From NCBI GenBank assembly GCA_022791475.1, contig JAAVZD010000004.1, forward strand, positions 124,001 through 188,000: 64,000 bases of DNA. The letters run 5' to 3'. The notes beneath the pieces were generated by a model. The model was not told the origin of the DNA. It worked only from the letters and a program-made list of their open reading frames with translations, and did no database searches. Within the stretch, counting starts at the first letter, position 1; each line of letters opens with the position of its first letter. The translations under genes and the position numbers were made by a program. This stretch comes from Clostridia bacterium. Lineage in GTDB: Bacteria > Bacillota_A > Clostridia > TANB77 > CAG-508. Positions 36,380 to 46,252 of this stretch are shown piece by piece.

Positions 36380-36979
36380 ATGAAAATGGTTATTATAAAG
36401 AAATATAAAAGAATAAGAGATTATAAAAAGTTAAAACGATTATTGTTAAATGAAAAAAGATGGAGTTTTGGTGCACACGAAAGTGGACTAAATAAAAATG
36501 AGTGTATAGATTTATATATTTTTGTAGAACTATGCAATAGTGATAAAACAATAGTAGCACTAGATGAACAAAATAATCTATTAGGAATTATTGCTATTGA
36601 CTATTTAAAAAGAAAAAAGATAAAGCAGATATTAGCAAATATAGCAATAAAAATGTTTTGTTTACATTTAACAAAAGAACAAAGGAATGGAATATACGAG
36701 TATTATTATGGTACACAAAAAGCATATGGAGGAAAGCCTATACAAGAAAGTTCAATTACTTTATTTATGATAGATACTAAAAAAAGAAAAATGGGAATAG
36801 GAAAACAACTATTAAAAGAAGCAGAAAATTATTTGAGACAGAAGAAAATTAGAAATATAGGAGTTAATACTGATTCATGTTGTGATTATCAATTTTATGA
36901 GAAAAATGGTTACAGACGTGTATTTGAAAATCAATTTAATGATGATGAATTGTATTTTTATGTGAAAGAAAGTTTATAA
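36380..36979 (+). CDS. GNAT-family N-acetyltransferase
   Basis: 199 residues with the acetyl-CoA-binding motif MIDTKKRKMGIGKQLLKEAE (Q/RxxGxG/A, about 131-150) and a C-terminal FYEKNGYRRV. Substrate unknown. Starts three bases after the DUF1653 gene, probably coupled, then rdgB. Confidence 0.8.
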   Translation: MKMVIIKKYKRIRDYKKLKRLLLNEKRWSFGAHESGLNKNECIDLYIFVELCNSDKTIVALDEQNNLLGIIAIDYLKRKKIKQILANIAIKMFCLHLTKEQRNGIYEYYYGTQKAYGGKPIQESSITLFMIDTKKRKMGIGKQLLKEAENYLRQKKIRNIGVNTDSCCDYQFYEKNGYRRVFENQFNDDELYFYVKESL

Positions 36980-37066
36980 ATGAATATAAAATAAATTAAA
37001 AAGATGTACTACTACTATATGCATTTATATAAATTTAAAGAAAAGGAAAAGGAAAAGGAGAACGAT

Positions 37067-37654
37067 ATGAAAAGAAAAATAGTAATGGCAACAAACAACC
37101 AAGGAAAATTAAAAGAAGTAAGGGAAATATTAAAAGATTATGAAATATTATCATTAAAAGATTTAGGGTGTGACATTGAAGTAGAGGAAGACCAAGATAC
37201 TTTTGAAGGAAATAGTTTAAAAAAAGCAACAGAAATTTCAAAACTACTAAAAATGCCATGTATAGCAGATGACAGTGGACTATGTATAGAAGAACTACAG
37301 GGCTTCCCAGGAGTGCTAACAGCAAGATTTCTAGGAGAAGAAGCAAGTCAAGAAGAAAGAAATAATTACCTAATAAATAAATTAGAAGGAAAAGACAATA
37401 GAAAAGCAACAGTAGTTACAGTTATGACATATGTAGATGAAGAAAAAGGCAAAAAATTAGTAGCAAGAGGAGAAGTAAATGGCAACATAGCAAAAGAAAG
37501 AAAAGGAGACAATGGTTTTGGCTTTGATGAAATAATAGAACTAGAAAATGGAAAAACTTTAGCTGAGCTAACAGGTGAAGAAAAAAATGAAATAAGTAGC
37601 AGAAAAATAGCTTTAGAAAATTTAAAACAACAGTTAAATTTAGAAAAAGTGTAA
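37067..37654 (+). CDS. rdgB: RdgB/Ham1-type XTP/dITP diphosphatase
   Basis: 195 residues from ATG 37067 (GGAGAACGAT before it). MATNNQGKLKEVREIL, TFEGNSLKKATE, CIADDSGLCIEEL and NGFGFDEIIEL are the family motifs; the acidic residues bind Mg. Hydrolyses ITP, dITP and XTP to the monophosphates. Confidence 0.93.
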   Translation: MKRKIVMATNNQGKLKEVREILKDYEILSLKDLGCDIEVEEDQDTFEGNSLKKATEISKLLKMPCIADDSGLCIEELQGFPGVLTARFLGEEASQEERNNYLINKLEGKDNRKATVVTVMTYVDEEKGKKLVARGEVNGNIAKERKGDNGFGFDEIIELENGKTLAELTGEEKNEISSRKIALENLKQQLNLEKV

Positions 37655-37700
37655 TATACAAAAACAACATAAAATAAAGAAAAACGTCGACAAAAAAGTG

Positions 37701-37728
37701 TTGACTTTTTTTCATGTTAATATATAAT
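37701..37728 (+). promoter_or_regulatory. Probable promoter
   Basis: TTGACT at 37701-37706 and TATAAT at 37723-37728, spacer 16, about 105 bases before adhE. Confidence 0.65.
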
Positions 37729-37742
37729 ATTAATAGAAAAAA

Positions 37743-37792
37743 GTTCCCAATTAGGGACAGTCCCCAATTGGGAAAAATGGGTCAGTTTGGGA
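37743..37792 (+). repeat. Diverged REP-like repeat
   Basis: GTTCCCAATTAGGGACAGTCC CCAATTGGG then TGGGTCAGTTTGGGAC, in the adhE leader. Confidence 0.6.
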
Positions 37793-37833
37793 CAGCCCTT
37801 AGTTGACAAAAACAAAAGAAGGAGAGATTAAAT

Positions 37834-40437
37834 ATGGCAGAGTATACAGAAGAAGAACAAGCTAGAGTAAAAGCTATGATTGATGACTTAGTTGAGAAGG
37901 CTAAGAAGGCATCAGAAGAATACATGAAATTAGACCAAGAGCAAGTTAATAATATTGTAAAGGCAATGTCTATGGCAGGTTTAGAACACCATATGGAACT
38001 TGCTAAAATGGCAGTAGAGGAAACTGGCCGTGGTATTTATGAAGATAAAATTACTAAGAATATGTTTTCAACAGAATATATTTACCATAGTATAAAATAT
38101 GCTAAAACAGTTGGAGTTGTTGAAGATAACGAAGAAGAAGGCTATGAAGAAATTGCAGAGCCTATTGGTATTATTGCAGGGGTTACTCCTGTTACTAACC
38201 CAACTTCTACAACAATGTTTAAATCTATAATTTCAGCTAAAACTAGAAATGTTATTATTTTTGGTTTTCACCCATCAGCTCAAAAATGTAGCACAAGGGC
38301 AGCAGAAATTTTAAGAGAGGCAGCAGTTAAAGCAGGAGCACCTGAAAATTGTATTTTATGGATTGAAGAGCCTTCAATTTTAGCTACTTCAACACTTATG
38401 AATCACCCAGGGGTTGATTTAATACTAGCTACAGGTGGTACAGGAATGGTTAGAGCTGCATACTCATCAGGTAAGCCAGCTTTAGGTGTTGGACCTGGTA
38501 ATGTGCCTTGTTATATAGATAAAACAGCTAAACTAAAAACTTCTGTTAATGACTTAGTTCTTTCAAAATCTTTCGACAATGGTATGATTTGTGCTTCAGA
38601 GCAATCTGTAATTGTTGATAATGATATTCACGAAGAATTTGAAAGATTAATGAGAGAAGCAGGCTGTTACTTCTTAAGCGAAGATGAAACAAATAAATTA
38701 AGAAGTAGTATGTTTATAGAAGAAAAAGGATGCGCTTTAAATGCTGATATAGTAGGAAAAAGCCCATATAATATAGCAAAAGGTGCAGGTATAGAAGTAC
38801 CACAAGATACAAAAGTATTAGTATTACACGAAAATGGAGTAGGTATTGAATACCCATTCTCAAAAGAAAAATTAAGTCCAGTTCTTGCATATTACATTGT
38901 AGAAAATGAAGATGAAGGAATTGACTTAGCAGAAAAATTAATTGAATTTGGAGGCTTAGGCCATAGCGCAGTTATACATTCAGAAAATGAAGAAACAATA
39001 AAAAGATTTTCTGAAAGGGTAAAAGTAGGAAGAATTATTGTAAATTCTCCATCAACACATGGTGCAATTGGTGATATATATAATACAAATATGCCATCAC
39101 TAACATTAGGTTGTGGTTCATTTGGTGGAAATTCAACAACATCGAATGTATCAAGTGTAAACTTAATTAATATTAAAAAAGTGGCTAAAAGGAGAGTTAA
39201 TATGCAATGGTTTAAAGTTCCAGATAAAATATATTTTGAAGCAGGTTCAATATCATACTTAGAAAAAATGCCAGACATAACAAGAGCATTTATAGTAACA
39301 GATAAGTCTATGGTAGAGTTTGGATATGTAGATAAAATACTATATCATTTAAGAAAAAGAAATGAATATGTTCATTCAGAAATATTCTCAGATGTAGAGC
39401 CAGACCCTTCTTTTGATACAATTAAAAGAGGAGTGGCAATGATGAATGAATTTAAACCTGATGTTATAATAGCATTAGGTGGAGGCAGCCCAATAGATGC
39501 TGCAAAAGGAATGTGGCTATTCTACGAGCACCCAGATGCAGATGTAGAAGGATTAAAACTAAAATTTATGGACATTAGAAAACGTACTTACAAATTCCCA
39601 AGACTTGGAGAAAAAGCAAAAATGGTAGCAATACCAACAACATCAGGAACAGGTTCAGAAGTTACATCATTTGCAGTAATTACAGATAAAAAAATAAATA
39701 AAAAATACCCACTAGCAGACTACGAATTAACACCAGATGTAGCAATAGTAGACCCAGACCTAGTAATGAGCCTTCCACAAAGAATAACAGCAGATACAGG
39801 TATGGATGTACTAACACACGCAATAGAGGCATATGTTTCAAATATGGCATCAGACTACACAGATGGTTTAGCAGAAAAAGCAGTAGAATTAGTATTTAAG
39901 AACCTAAGAACAGCATATAACAATGGAAACGATAAACATGCACGTGAAAAGATGCATAATGCAAGTACAATAGCAGGAATGGCATTTACAAATGCATTTT
40001 TAGGAGTAAACCACTCAATAGCACACAAAATAGGAGGAGAATTCCATCTGCCACACGGAAGAATAAACGCAATACTTCTTCCATATGTAATAAGATATAA
40101 CGCTGGTAAGCCAACAAAATTTGTATCATTCCCTAAATATGAATACTTTATAGCAGACCAAAAATATGCTGACCTTTCAAGAAGAATGGGCTTCCCAGCA
40201 TACACAAATGAAGAAGGAGTAAACTCACTAATAGAAGAAATTAAAAAACTAAACAATGACCTAGGAATACCTTTATCATTCAAAGAGCAAGGAGTAGATG
40301 AAAAGGAATGGCTAGAAAAAGTAGATATGTTAGCAGACAGAGCCTTCGAAGACCAATGTACTAACGCTAATCCACGTTTACCGTTAGTAGAAGAGATTAG
40401 GCAAATTTTGATAGATAGTTACTATGGAAATATGTAG
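37834..40437 (+). CDS. adhE: Bifunctional acetaldehyde/alcohol dehydrogenase
   Basis: 867 residues. N-terminal aldehyde dehydrogenase (about 1-450) with the catalytic Cys in [13 protein letters not shown] and the NAD-binding [25 protein letters not shown] region split by family turns; C-terminal iron alcohol dehydrogenase (about 455-867) with [28 protein letters not shown] and the iron His ligands in [21 protein letters not shown]. Converts acetyl-CoA to ethanol with two NADH, a fermentative step in anaerobes; spirosome-forming in relatives. Own promoter, terminator after. Confidence 0.96.
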   Translation: MAEYTEEEQARVKAMIDDLVEKAKKASEEYMKLDQEQVNNIVKAMSMAGLEHHMELAKMAVEETGRGIYEDKITKNMFSTEYIYHSIKYAKTVGVVEDNEEEGYEEIAEPIGIIAGVTPVTNPTSTTMFKSIISAKTRNVIIFGFHPSAQKCSTRAAEILREAAVKAGAPENCILWIEEPSILATSTLMNHPGVDLILATGGTGMVRAAYSSGKPALGVGPGNVPCYIDKTAKLKTSVNDLVLSKSFDNGMICASEQSVIVDNDIHEEFERLMREAGCYFLSEDETNKLRSSMFIEEKGCALNADIVGKSPYNIAKGAGIEVPQDTKVLVLHENGVGIEYPFSKEKLSPVLAYYIVENEDEGIDLAEKLIEFGGLGHSAVIHSENEETIKRFSERVKVGRIIVNSPSTHGAIGDIYNTNMPSLTLGCGSFGGNSTTSNVSSVNLINIKKVAKRRVNMQWFKVPDKIYFEAGSISYLEKMPDITRAFIVTDKSMVEFGYVDKILYHLRKRNEYVHSEIFSDVEPDPSFDTIKRGVAMMNEFKPDVIIALGGGSPIDAAKGMWLFYEHPDADVEGLKLKFMDIRKRTYKFPRLGEKAKMVAIPTTSGTGSEVTSFAVITDKKINKKYPLADYELTPDVAIVDPDLVMSLPQRITADTGMDVLTHAIEAYVSNMASDYTDGLAEKAVELVFKNLRTAYNNGNDKHAREKMHNASTIAGMAFTNAFLGVNHSIAHKIGGEFHLPHGRINAILLPYVIRYNAGKPTKFVSFPKYEYFIADQKYADLSRRMGFPAYTNEEGVNSLIEEIKKLNNDLGIPLSFKEQGVDEKEWLEKVDMLADRAFEDQCTNANPRLPLVEEIRQILIDSYYGNM

Positions 40438-40443
40438 AAATAA

Positions 40444-40471
40444 GACAAGGTAGAAATATACCTTGTTTTTT
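40444..40471 (+). terminator. Rho-independent terminator
   Basis: GACAAGGTA and TACCTTGTTTTTT arms after adhE. Confidence 0.85.
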
Positions 40472-40834
40472 CCTATTCTATAATTTCTAGAATTTTATCA
40501 AACTTAAATTAATTTTAATTTGTATAAAAACAAGTAGGCGTAAAGAAAATAGAAAAAACTGCAAAAATGTAACATAAAAGTAATATAAAAATAATATAAA
40601 AATTAAAATTCTATAATTTAATAATCCCTAGTATTGTATAATATTTTAAATAATAATACAAAGAAAGTAACTTTAAATTAATGTATTTAAATAGTATAAT
40701 TATTATAGTATAATTTGATAATTATTAGTAGTAATTAAGATTTAAGGAGGAATTTTTATGGAAAACTTGTGAAGATAAAAATACTATTAAAAATAATTTA
40801 TATATGATTGAAAAAATATTTAAGGAGGTAAAAT
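40472..40834 (+). other. Long intergenic with two mini open frames
   Basis: AT-rich leader before the surface protein gene. It holds AAGGAGG followed by ATG GAA AAC TTG TGA at 40758-40772, a four-residue frame with an ideal ribosome binding site. The next gene's start GTG 40835 overlaps ATGTGA at 40833, a start-stop. These may be leader peptides or chance. Confidence 0.4.
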
Positions 40835-42316
40835 GTGAATAAAAGGGTAAATAAACTTAAATTAACCATATATATATTGATATTTGGTACAATATTTTTA
40901 TTAATATCTAACATATATTTAAATAGTAATAAGGCAAACATAATATTAAAAGAATCAAAGAATACAGCTATAAAAGCATTACAAGAAGAAAATGAAAATT
41001 ATTTTGAACCAGATTATTGGGAATGGCATACAAGAACTACTACTAATGACAAAGCTTATAATGGAAATCACATTGTTATAAATAAAGACAAGTCAATAGA
41101 TTTTTATGGATATGGAGTAACATCTTATAAGGATTATTTATATAAAGAATATTCTAATGCAGGTGAAAAAACATTTAAATTTAAAATAGATGAAACTAAA
41201 GCAAATTATCATACATTAGATGGCGCAGGATTTATGTTTAATGCTAAGAAAGAAAATAATTTATTATCAGGTTACGTTCTATTAATAAGGCAAAAAGATA
41301 TATGTATTTATAGATTAGATAATATAAATACAACAAAATTTGAAACAACAGCTAATACAACAATACAAACATATGGAAAATTATTAAAGAGTGTAAATAA
41401 ATCATCAAGTACAATACATAACTTAATTATAAAGGTATCTCCTACTAATGTTAATGTAATAGATAATGAAAAAGAAATATTAAATTTAGATTTAGACTAT
41501 TCTAAACATAGTGGAGAAAATTTTGGTTTAATCTCTTCATATTTACAGCACAATTGCTCAATATTAAGTAAAATTAGATTTTTTGAATTTACAATAGAGT
41601 TTAAAGATTATGAAATACCAGTATTAAAAATAGATGAAGATAAAAAACCATTAGAAGGTGCAAAATTTCAAGTAAAAGATGATAATGGTGAAGTTATAAG
41701 AAGTGGTATAACAAATTCAGAAGGTATTTATGTGATTGATGGTTTAAGAGAAGGTATATATACTTTAGAAGAAATAGAAGCACCATTAAATTATGCATTT
41801 AAAAATAATACAATAACATTTAAAGTAACAAATGATGGAAGAGTGTTAGATATAAATACAAACGAAGAAATTTCGTTAAGTGTAATAAATGAAAAATTAA
41901 AATTTACAATAACTGTATTAGGTAAAGAAGATAAAAATCCAATAACTGAATCAACAGTTAGTATAAGTGACGAAGATGGTAATATAATAGAAGGTAAGAC
42001 TGATAAAGATGGAAAAGTTACTTTTACAAATATTAAATCAGGAAAATATAAATATAAACAAATAAGTACACAAGATGGATATATAATAGATGAAATAGAA
42101 TATGAAGTATTAATAGAAAATGATGGAAAAGTAACATTTATAAATAATACTAAAGGAATAATATATAATGAAAAACAAAAAGCGCAAATAGAAAATATAG
42201 CGCCTGGAATACTTCCAGAAGCAGGAAGCAAAACAGAACTACCTATATTATTATTAATAACATTAATAATAACTATTATATATGTATCAATTAAAATGAA
42301 AAATAAAATAAATTGA
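40835..42316 (+). CDS. Sortase-anchored surface protein with SpaA-like domains
   Basis: 493 residues. N-terminal membrane span as signal (ILIFGTIFLLISNIYL), a lectin-like beta domain (about 50-245, GAGFMFNAKKENNLLSGYVLLI), then two SpaA/Cna-B type domains (VLKIDEDKKPLEGAKFQVKDDNG; ITVLGKEDKNPITESTVSISDEDG). The end LPEAGSKTELP plus a hydrophobic span and KMKNK is an LPxTG-like sorting signal with Ala for Thr (LPEAG). Role: adhesin or pilus-like surface structure. GTG start behind AAGGAGG. Confidence 0.8.
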   Translation: MNKRVNKLKLTIYILIFGTIFLLISNIYLNSNKANIILKESKNTAIKALQEENENYFEPDYWEWHTRTTTNDKAYNGNHIVINKDKSIDFYGYGVTSYKDYLYKEYSNAGEKTFKFKIDETKANYHTLDGAGFMFNAKKENNLLSGYVLLIRQKDICIYRLDNINTTKFETTANTTIQTYGKLLKSVNKSSSTIHNLIIKVSPTNVNVIDNEKEILNLDLDYSKHSGENFGLISSYLQHNCSILSKIRFFEFTIEFKDYEIPVLKIDEDKKPLEGAKFQVKDDNGEVIRSGITNSEGIYVIDGLREGIYTLEEIEAPLNYAFKNNTITFKVTNDGRVLDINTNEEISLSVINEKLKFTITVLGKEDKNPITESTVSISDEDGNIIEGKTDKDGKVTFTNIKSGKYKYKQISTQDGYIIDEIEYEVLIENDGKVTFINNTKGIIYNEKQKAQIENIAPGILPEAGSKTELPILLLITLIITIIYVSIKMKNKIN

Positions 42317-42388
42317 CTTTACATAAATTAAGTGGTATAATAAAGAAGTAACAAAAAATTGAAATTATTAAAAAGGGAGGATATTCAA

Positions 42389-43186
42389 ATGAATACTCGG
42401 AAAAGAAATTACAATGGTACAAAAGTTTTAACAATGGTTCTTTGCATATTCATGCTTTTTACACGGATTGAGGTAAAAGCGGCAGAAGTGGACAATGTTC
42501 CGCAGAAGGGTTATGCCAAGGTTAACACTTGCTTAAATGTAAGGGAAGATGCATACGATGAAAGTGCTGTTCTTGAAAAGCTTGCACCTGGTGAAATTGT
42601 TGCAATTGTTCAGTTTGGAGAAGACGGCTGGACAAAAGTACAGACTGATGAAGGAACAGTAGGCTTTGTAAGTAGTGAATACTTAGGCATAGCATTTTCA
42701 GAAGGAGACAAGTACGAAATACTTTCAGCGGCAGTAATAACCAAAACAGATGGAAGCTCAGAAAACAGAAACTTCAATATGAGACGAGCTGCATATTCTG
42801 TTAATGGTGTTACACTTCAGCCAGGCGATGAATTTGCATGGTACTCTACTGAAAACTCTGAAGGGGTAGTAGGGTGTGCAAGCAAGGCAAATGGCTACAA
42901 AAAAGCACCAGTTATTGTTAATAAGAAATCTACAACTGGTTACGGCGGAGGCGTTTGCCAGGTAAGTACAGCAGTATATAACTGCATATACAAAATAGGC
43001 ATAGAGCCAACAGAGCATCATCATCACTCTTTAACATCTTCGTATGTAGAAGAGGGGATGGATGCAACGGTAAGCTATCCTAGCAAAAACTTTGTGTTCA
43101 CAAATACTAAAGACTACACAATTATGCTTGAAGCCTATACCGAAGACTCCCGAGTTGTAGTAGTAGCATACAAAGTATTATACTAA
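42389..43186 (+). CDS. Secreted SH3-VanW protein; two CGG codons read in frame
   Basis: 265 residues from ATG 42389 (GGGAGG before it). Signal peptide (VLTMVLCIFMLFTRIEVKAAE), bacterial SH3 domain (about 33-95, KVNTCLNVREDAYDESAVLEKL), then a VanW domain (FNMRRAAYSVNGVTLQPGDEF ... GGGVCQVSTAVYN). VanW proteins are cell-envelope proteins of uncertain role. Codons 4 and 26 are CGG and must be read without shift because +1 leads to early stops. Codon choice is clearly richer in G and C than that of neighbours, consistent with transfer. Confidence 0.85.
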   Translation: MNTRKRNYNGTKVLTMVLCIFMLFTRIEVKAAEVDNVPQKGYAKVNTCLNVREDAYDESAVLEKLAPGEIVAIVQFGEDGWTKVQTDEGTVGFVSSEYLGIAFSEGDKYEILSAAVITKTDGSSENRNFNMRRAAYSVNGVTLQPGDEFAWYSTENSEGVVGCASKANGYKKAPVIVNKKSTTGYGGGVCQVSTAVYNCIYKIGIEPTEHHHHSLTSSYVEEGMDATVSYPSKNFVFTNTKDYTIMLEAYTEDSRVVVVAYKVLY

Positions 43187-43189
43187 AAT

Positions 43190-43223
43190 AAGAAAGCAAG
43201 GTGTAAATGCACCTTGCTTTCTT
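43190..43223 (+). terminator. Rho-independent terminator
   Basis: AAGAAAGCAAGGTG and CACCTTGCTTTCTT arms. Confidence 0.85.
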
Positions 43224-43255
43224 GGTTTATAAAAAAGTATGATATTTCAGGTTAG

Positions 43256-43314
43256 AATTGTACGGGCTTAATCGGTTAGGAATACCTAAGAGCATTTACC
43301 GAATTACGTACATT
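43256..43314. repeat. Repeat family B copy
   Basis: ATTGTACGGGCTTAATCGGT, TAGGAATACCTAAGAG, TTTACCGAATTACG. Near-identical to 53865-53925. Confidence 0.7.
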
Positions 43315-43315
43315 T

Positions 43316-45065
43316 TTATTTAATGTCTAATCTAATATGCACATCTCTTAACTGTTCTTTAGTAACAATTCCAGGAGCTCCCATCATTAAATCTTGAGCT
43401 TTACTATTCATAGGAAATGCTATAACATCACGTATTGTTTCACTTTCAGTTAAAATCATAATCATTCTATCAACACCAGGTGCAATACCTGCATGTGGAG
43501 GTGCTCCAAACTGAAATGCGTTAAATAGTGCAGGGAATTTTTCTTCAATATGTTCCTTACTATATCCTGCAAGTTCAAAGGCTTTAACCATAATTTCTGG
43601 GTCGTGGTTTCTTACAGCACCAGAAGAAAGCTCAATTCCATTACATACTATATCATATTGATAAGCAAGAATATCTAATGGTTTTTTTATAGTTAATGCT
43701 TCCATTCCACCTTGTGGCATTGAAAATGGGTTGTGGTTAAATGCTATTTGACCTCTTTCATCTAATTCATACATTGGAAAATCTACTATCCAACAGAATT
43801 TGAACATACTTTCATCAATTAAATTTAAACGTTTTCCAAGTTCTGTTCTAATTTGACCAGCAAGATCAGTAGCACGTTTTTCATTATCAGCTATAAAGAA
43901 TATAGTATCATTTTGTTGTAAATCTGCCAAACTTAAAAGCTCTTTTTTTAGTTCATCAGGTATAAATTTGTCAATTGGACCTTTAAAGCTTAAGTCTTCT
44001 TCAACCTCTAAATAACCAAGTCCAGCCATTCCAATGTTCATAGCAAAATCAAGCATTTTCTCATGAAAACCTTTACTCATGTGTCCACAAACCTTAATAG
44101 CTCTTACTGTTTTTTCTATAAATGGCTTAAAAGTACATTTGCTGAAAAAATCTGATAAATCTATAATAATTAAAGGGTTTCTTAAATCAGGTTTATCACT
44201 ACCATATTTAAGCATTGCTTCTTTATAGCTAATGCGAGGGAATGGATATTCAGCTACTTTTTTACTAGAAAATTTAGTAAAAGTATTATAAATTACAGGC
44301 TCTATAGCTTTAAATACATCTTCTTGAGTAGCAAAGCTCATTTCCATATCTAATTGATAAAATTCTCCAGGAGCTCTATCTGCTCTAGCATCTTCATCTC
44401 TAAAACAAGGTGCAATTTGGAAATACTTATCAATTCCAGAAACCATAAGCAATTGTTTAAATTGTTGAGGTGCTTGAGGAAGAGCATAAAATTTACCGTG
44501 GGTGCACTCTACTTGGTACTAAATAATCTCTAGCACCTTCTGGTGAAGAACTAGTAAGTATAGGTGTTTGAACCTCTAAAAAACCTTGCTCAACCATTTG
44601 GCTTCTTAAATACTGAACAATTTTAGCCCTTAAAATAATATTATTTTTTAATTTATCATTTCTTAAATCTAAAAATCTATATTGAAGCCTTAAGTCCTCT
44701 CTTACATCTACGTTTGAATTAATTTCAAATGGTAAATTTTTAGTTCTTTTTCCTAAAACTTCAATATTTTCAATTGCAATTTCAACCAAACCAGTTTTAA
44801 TTTTTTCGTTTACTGTTTCAGGTGCTCTTTTTCTAACAATACCTTCAACACTAACAGAAGATTCAACTGGAATATGTGAGGCAAAGTCTACATCAGTTTT
44901 ATCAGCAGAAGTTACAACTTGTGTAATTCCATACATATCTCTAATGTCTAGAAATACTAAACCTCCAAAATCTCTAATAGTTTGAACAAATCCGGCTATT
45001 TTAACTTTTTTGCCAACATCCTCCAAACTAATTTCATCACATGTGTGAGTTCTGTAAATACTCAT
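43316..45065 (-). CDS. aspS: Aspartyl-tRNA synthetase, +1 frameshift at a CGG codon
   Basis: The first 189 codons from 45065 encode the anticodon-binding domain and motif 1/2 lead (MSIYRTHTCDEI ... SSPEGARDYLVPSRVHP). Then CGG (minus strand, bases 44498-44496) is followed at once by TAA. Skipping the C gives GGT and GKFYALPQAPQQFKQLL, the strongly conserved AspRS segment where Gly is expected, and the frame runs to 43316. Total 582 residues, the usual bacterial length. Motif 2 (FRDEDARADRAPGEFYQLD) and motif 3 (GIAPGVDRMIMIL) are intact. This is an essential enzyme, so the break must be bypassed or be artefactual. Its leader is a T-box. Confidence 0.93.
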
Positions 45066-45235
45066 AAAAAAACACTCCTTTCTTATTAGAAGCCTAAAAG
45101 TTAGAAGTTAGAGGTTAGAAAATTTATAGTTCATTTTAACAATATGTTAGAAATGGATAACCAATATAAATCCCTACAACTTTAACTTTTAAACTTCAAC
45201 TAAAATTAAATTTACTTTAATTTTAGCCATGCAGG

Positions 45236-45480
45236 AATAGACGAATTTTATTGATTGGCTAAAAAAGACTTTAAAACAATCAAAAAAGTCGCCCAACTGC
45301 ATAAATGCAGGGACGAAATATTTTCCGCGGTGCCACCCTAACTTGAAAGATAAATGCTATAAACATTACTTTCCACTTAAATAAAAATTGCTCCAATGTG
45401 TTTCATTTATTACATTCTTCTAAAAAGGCTCTCAGCGCATTCACCCTTATTCTCTGTTTAGGAATTTATAATAAACTTTC
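45236..45480 (-). promoter_or_regulatory. T-box leader of aspS
   Basis: On the minus strand AAGTTAGGGTGGCACCGCGG (plus 45325-45344) is the T-box antiterminator sequence. It is followed by a terminator hairpin, GTCCCTGCA...TGCAG...GGGCGAC (plus 45288-45314), and six Ts. Such leaders bind uncharged tRNA and raise expression of the synthetase. The specifier codon was not identified with confidence. aspS starts about 220 bases further on. Confidence 0.88.
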
Positions 45481-45673
45481 ATTTTCATAGCAATATAAAA
45501 ACTAGGTTATATTTTATATATTATACACATATTTGTCAATAGTTATGAATAAATATATAAAATTTACTTTTATAAATTACAAAACTAGATTGCTAAAATT
45601 AATAAAAACTATTTACAATAAATTTTTTTATTTATATAATGTAACTAAACAAAAGAAGAAGGAGAAGCAAAAA

Positions 45674-46216
45674 TTGAAATATGGTATTGAAGTCAAAAAT
45701 TTAAATTCTGAAGATAGAAAGAATCTTTCTAAAAATCAATATAAAAAATTTTGGAATGGAGATAGTTTAAAAGAAGGACAAATAATAAATGGAACAGTTA
45801 TAGGAATAAAGAATTATGGCGCTTTTGTAGAGCTAGAACAAGGCGATACAGGACTAATTCATATAGAAGATTTATCTGTTGCAAGAATAAAATCACCAGA
45901 AGAAAGACTAAAAATTGGACAAAATGTAAAAGTTGTGGTAAAATATATAGATAGAGACCTAAAAAGAATAACTCTTTCATATAAAGAACTATTAGGAAGC
46001 TGGGAAGAAAATGCCCAAAACTTTAAAGAAGGAGTTACAGTTAAAGGTATCATAAGAGAGACAGAAAAGTGCAATAACGGTATATTTATTGAGCTTGCAC
46101 CGAATTTAGTAGGGCTTGCAGAATATAAAGATGGAATGGAATATGGAAAACCAGTAGATGTTTATATAAAGAAAATTATACCAGAAAAGCACAAAGTAAA
46201 ACTTATTATAGTATAA
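45674..46216 (+). CDS. S1-domain RNA-binding protein
   Basis: 180 residues. One clear S1 domain at about 36-105 (GTVIGIKNYGAFVELEQGDTGLIHIEDLS ... KVVVKYIDRDLKRITLSYKEL, in family order) and a weaker second (GVTVKGIIRETEKCNNGIFIELAPNLVGLAEY). Start taken at TTG 45674 with AGAAGGAGAAG ahead; an upstream ATG near 45533 would add a basic, low-complexity segment. Possibly a translation or RNA-stability factor. Confidence 0.75.
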   Translation: MKYGIEVKNLNSEDRKNLSKNQYKKFWNGDSLKEGQIINGTVIGIKNYGAFVELEQGDTGLIHIEDLSVARIKSPEERLKIGQNVKVVVKYIDRDLKRITLSYKELLGSWEENAQNFKEGVTVKGIIRETEKCNNGIFIELAPNLVGLAEYKDGMEYGKPVDVYIKKIIPEKHKVKLIIV

Positions 46217-46252
46217 AATTTAAAGATTAATATCTTAAAGGAGGAATTAAAA

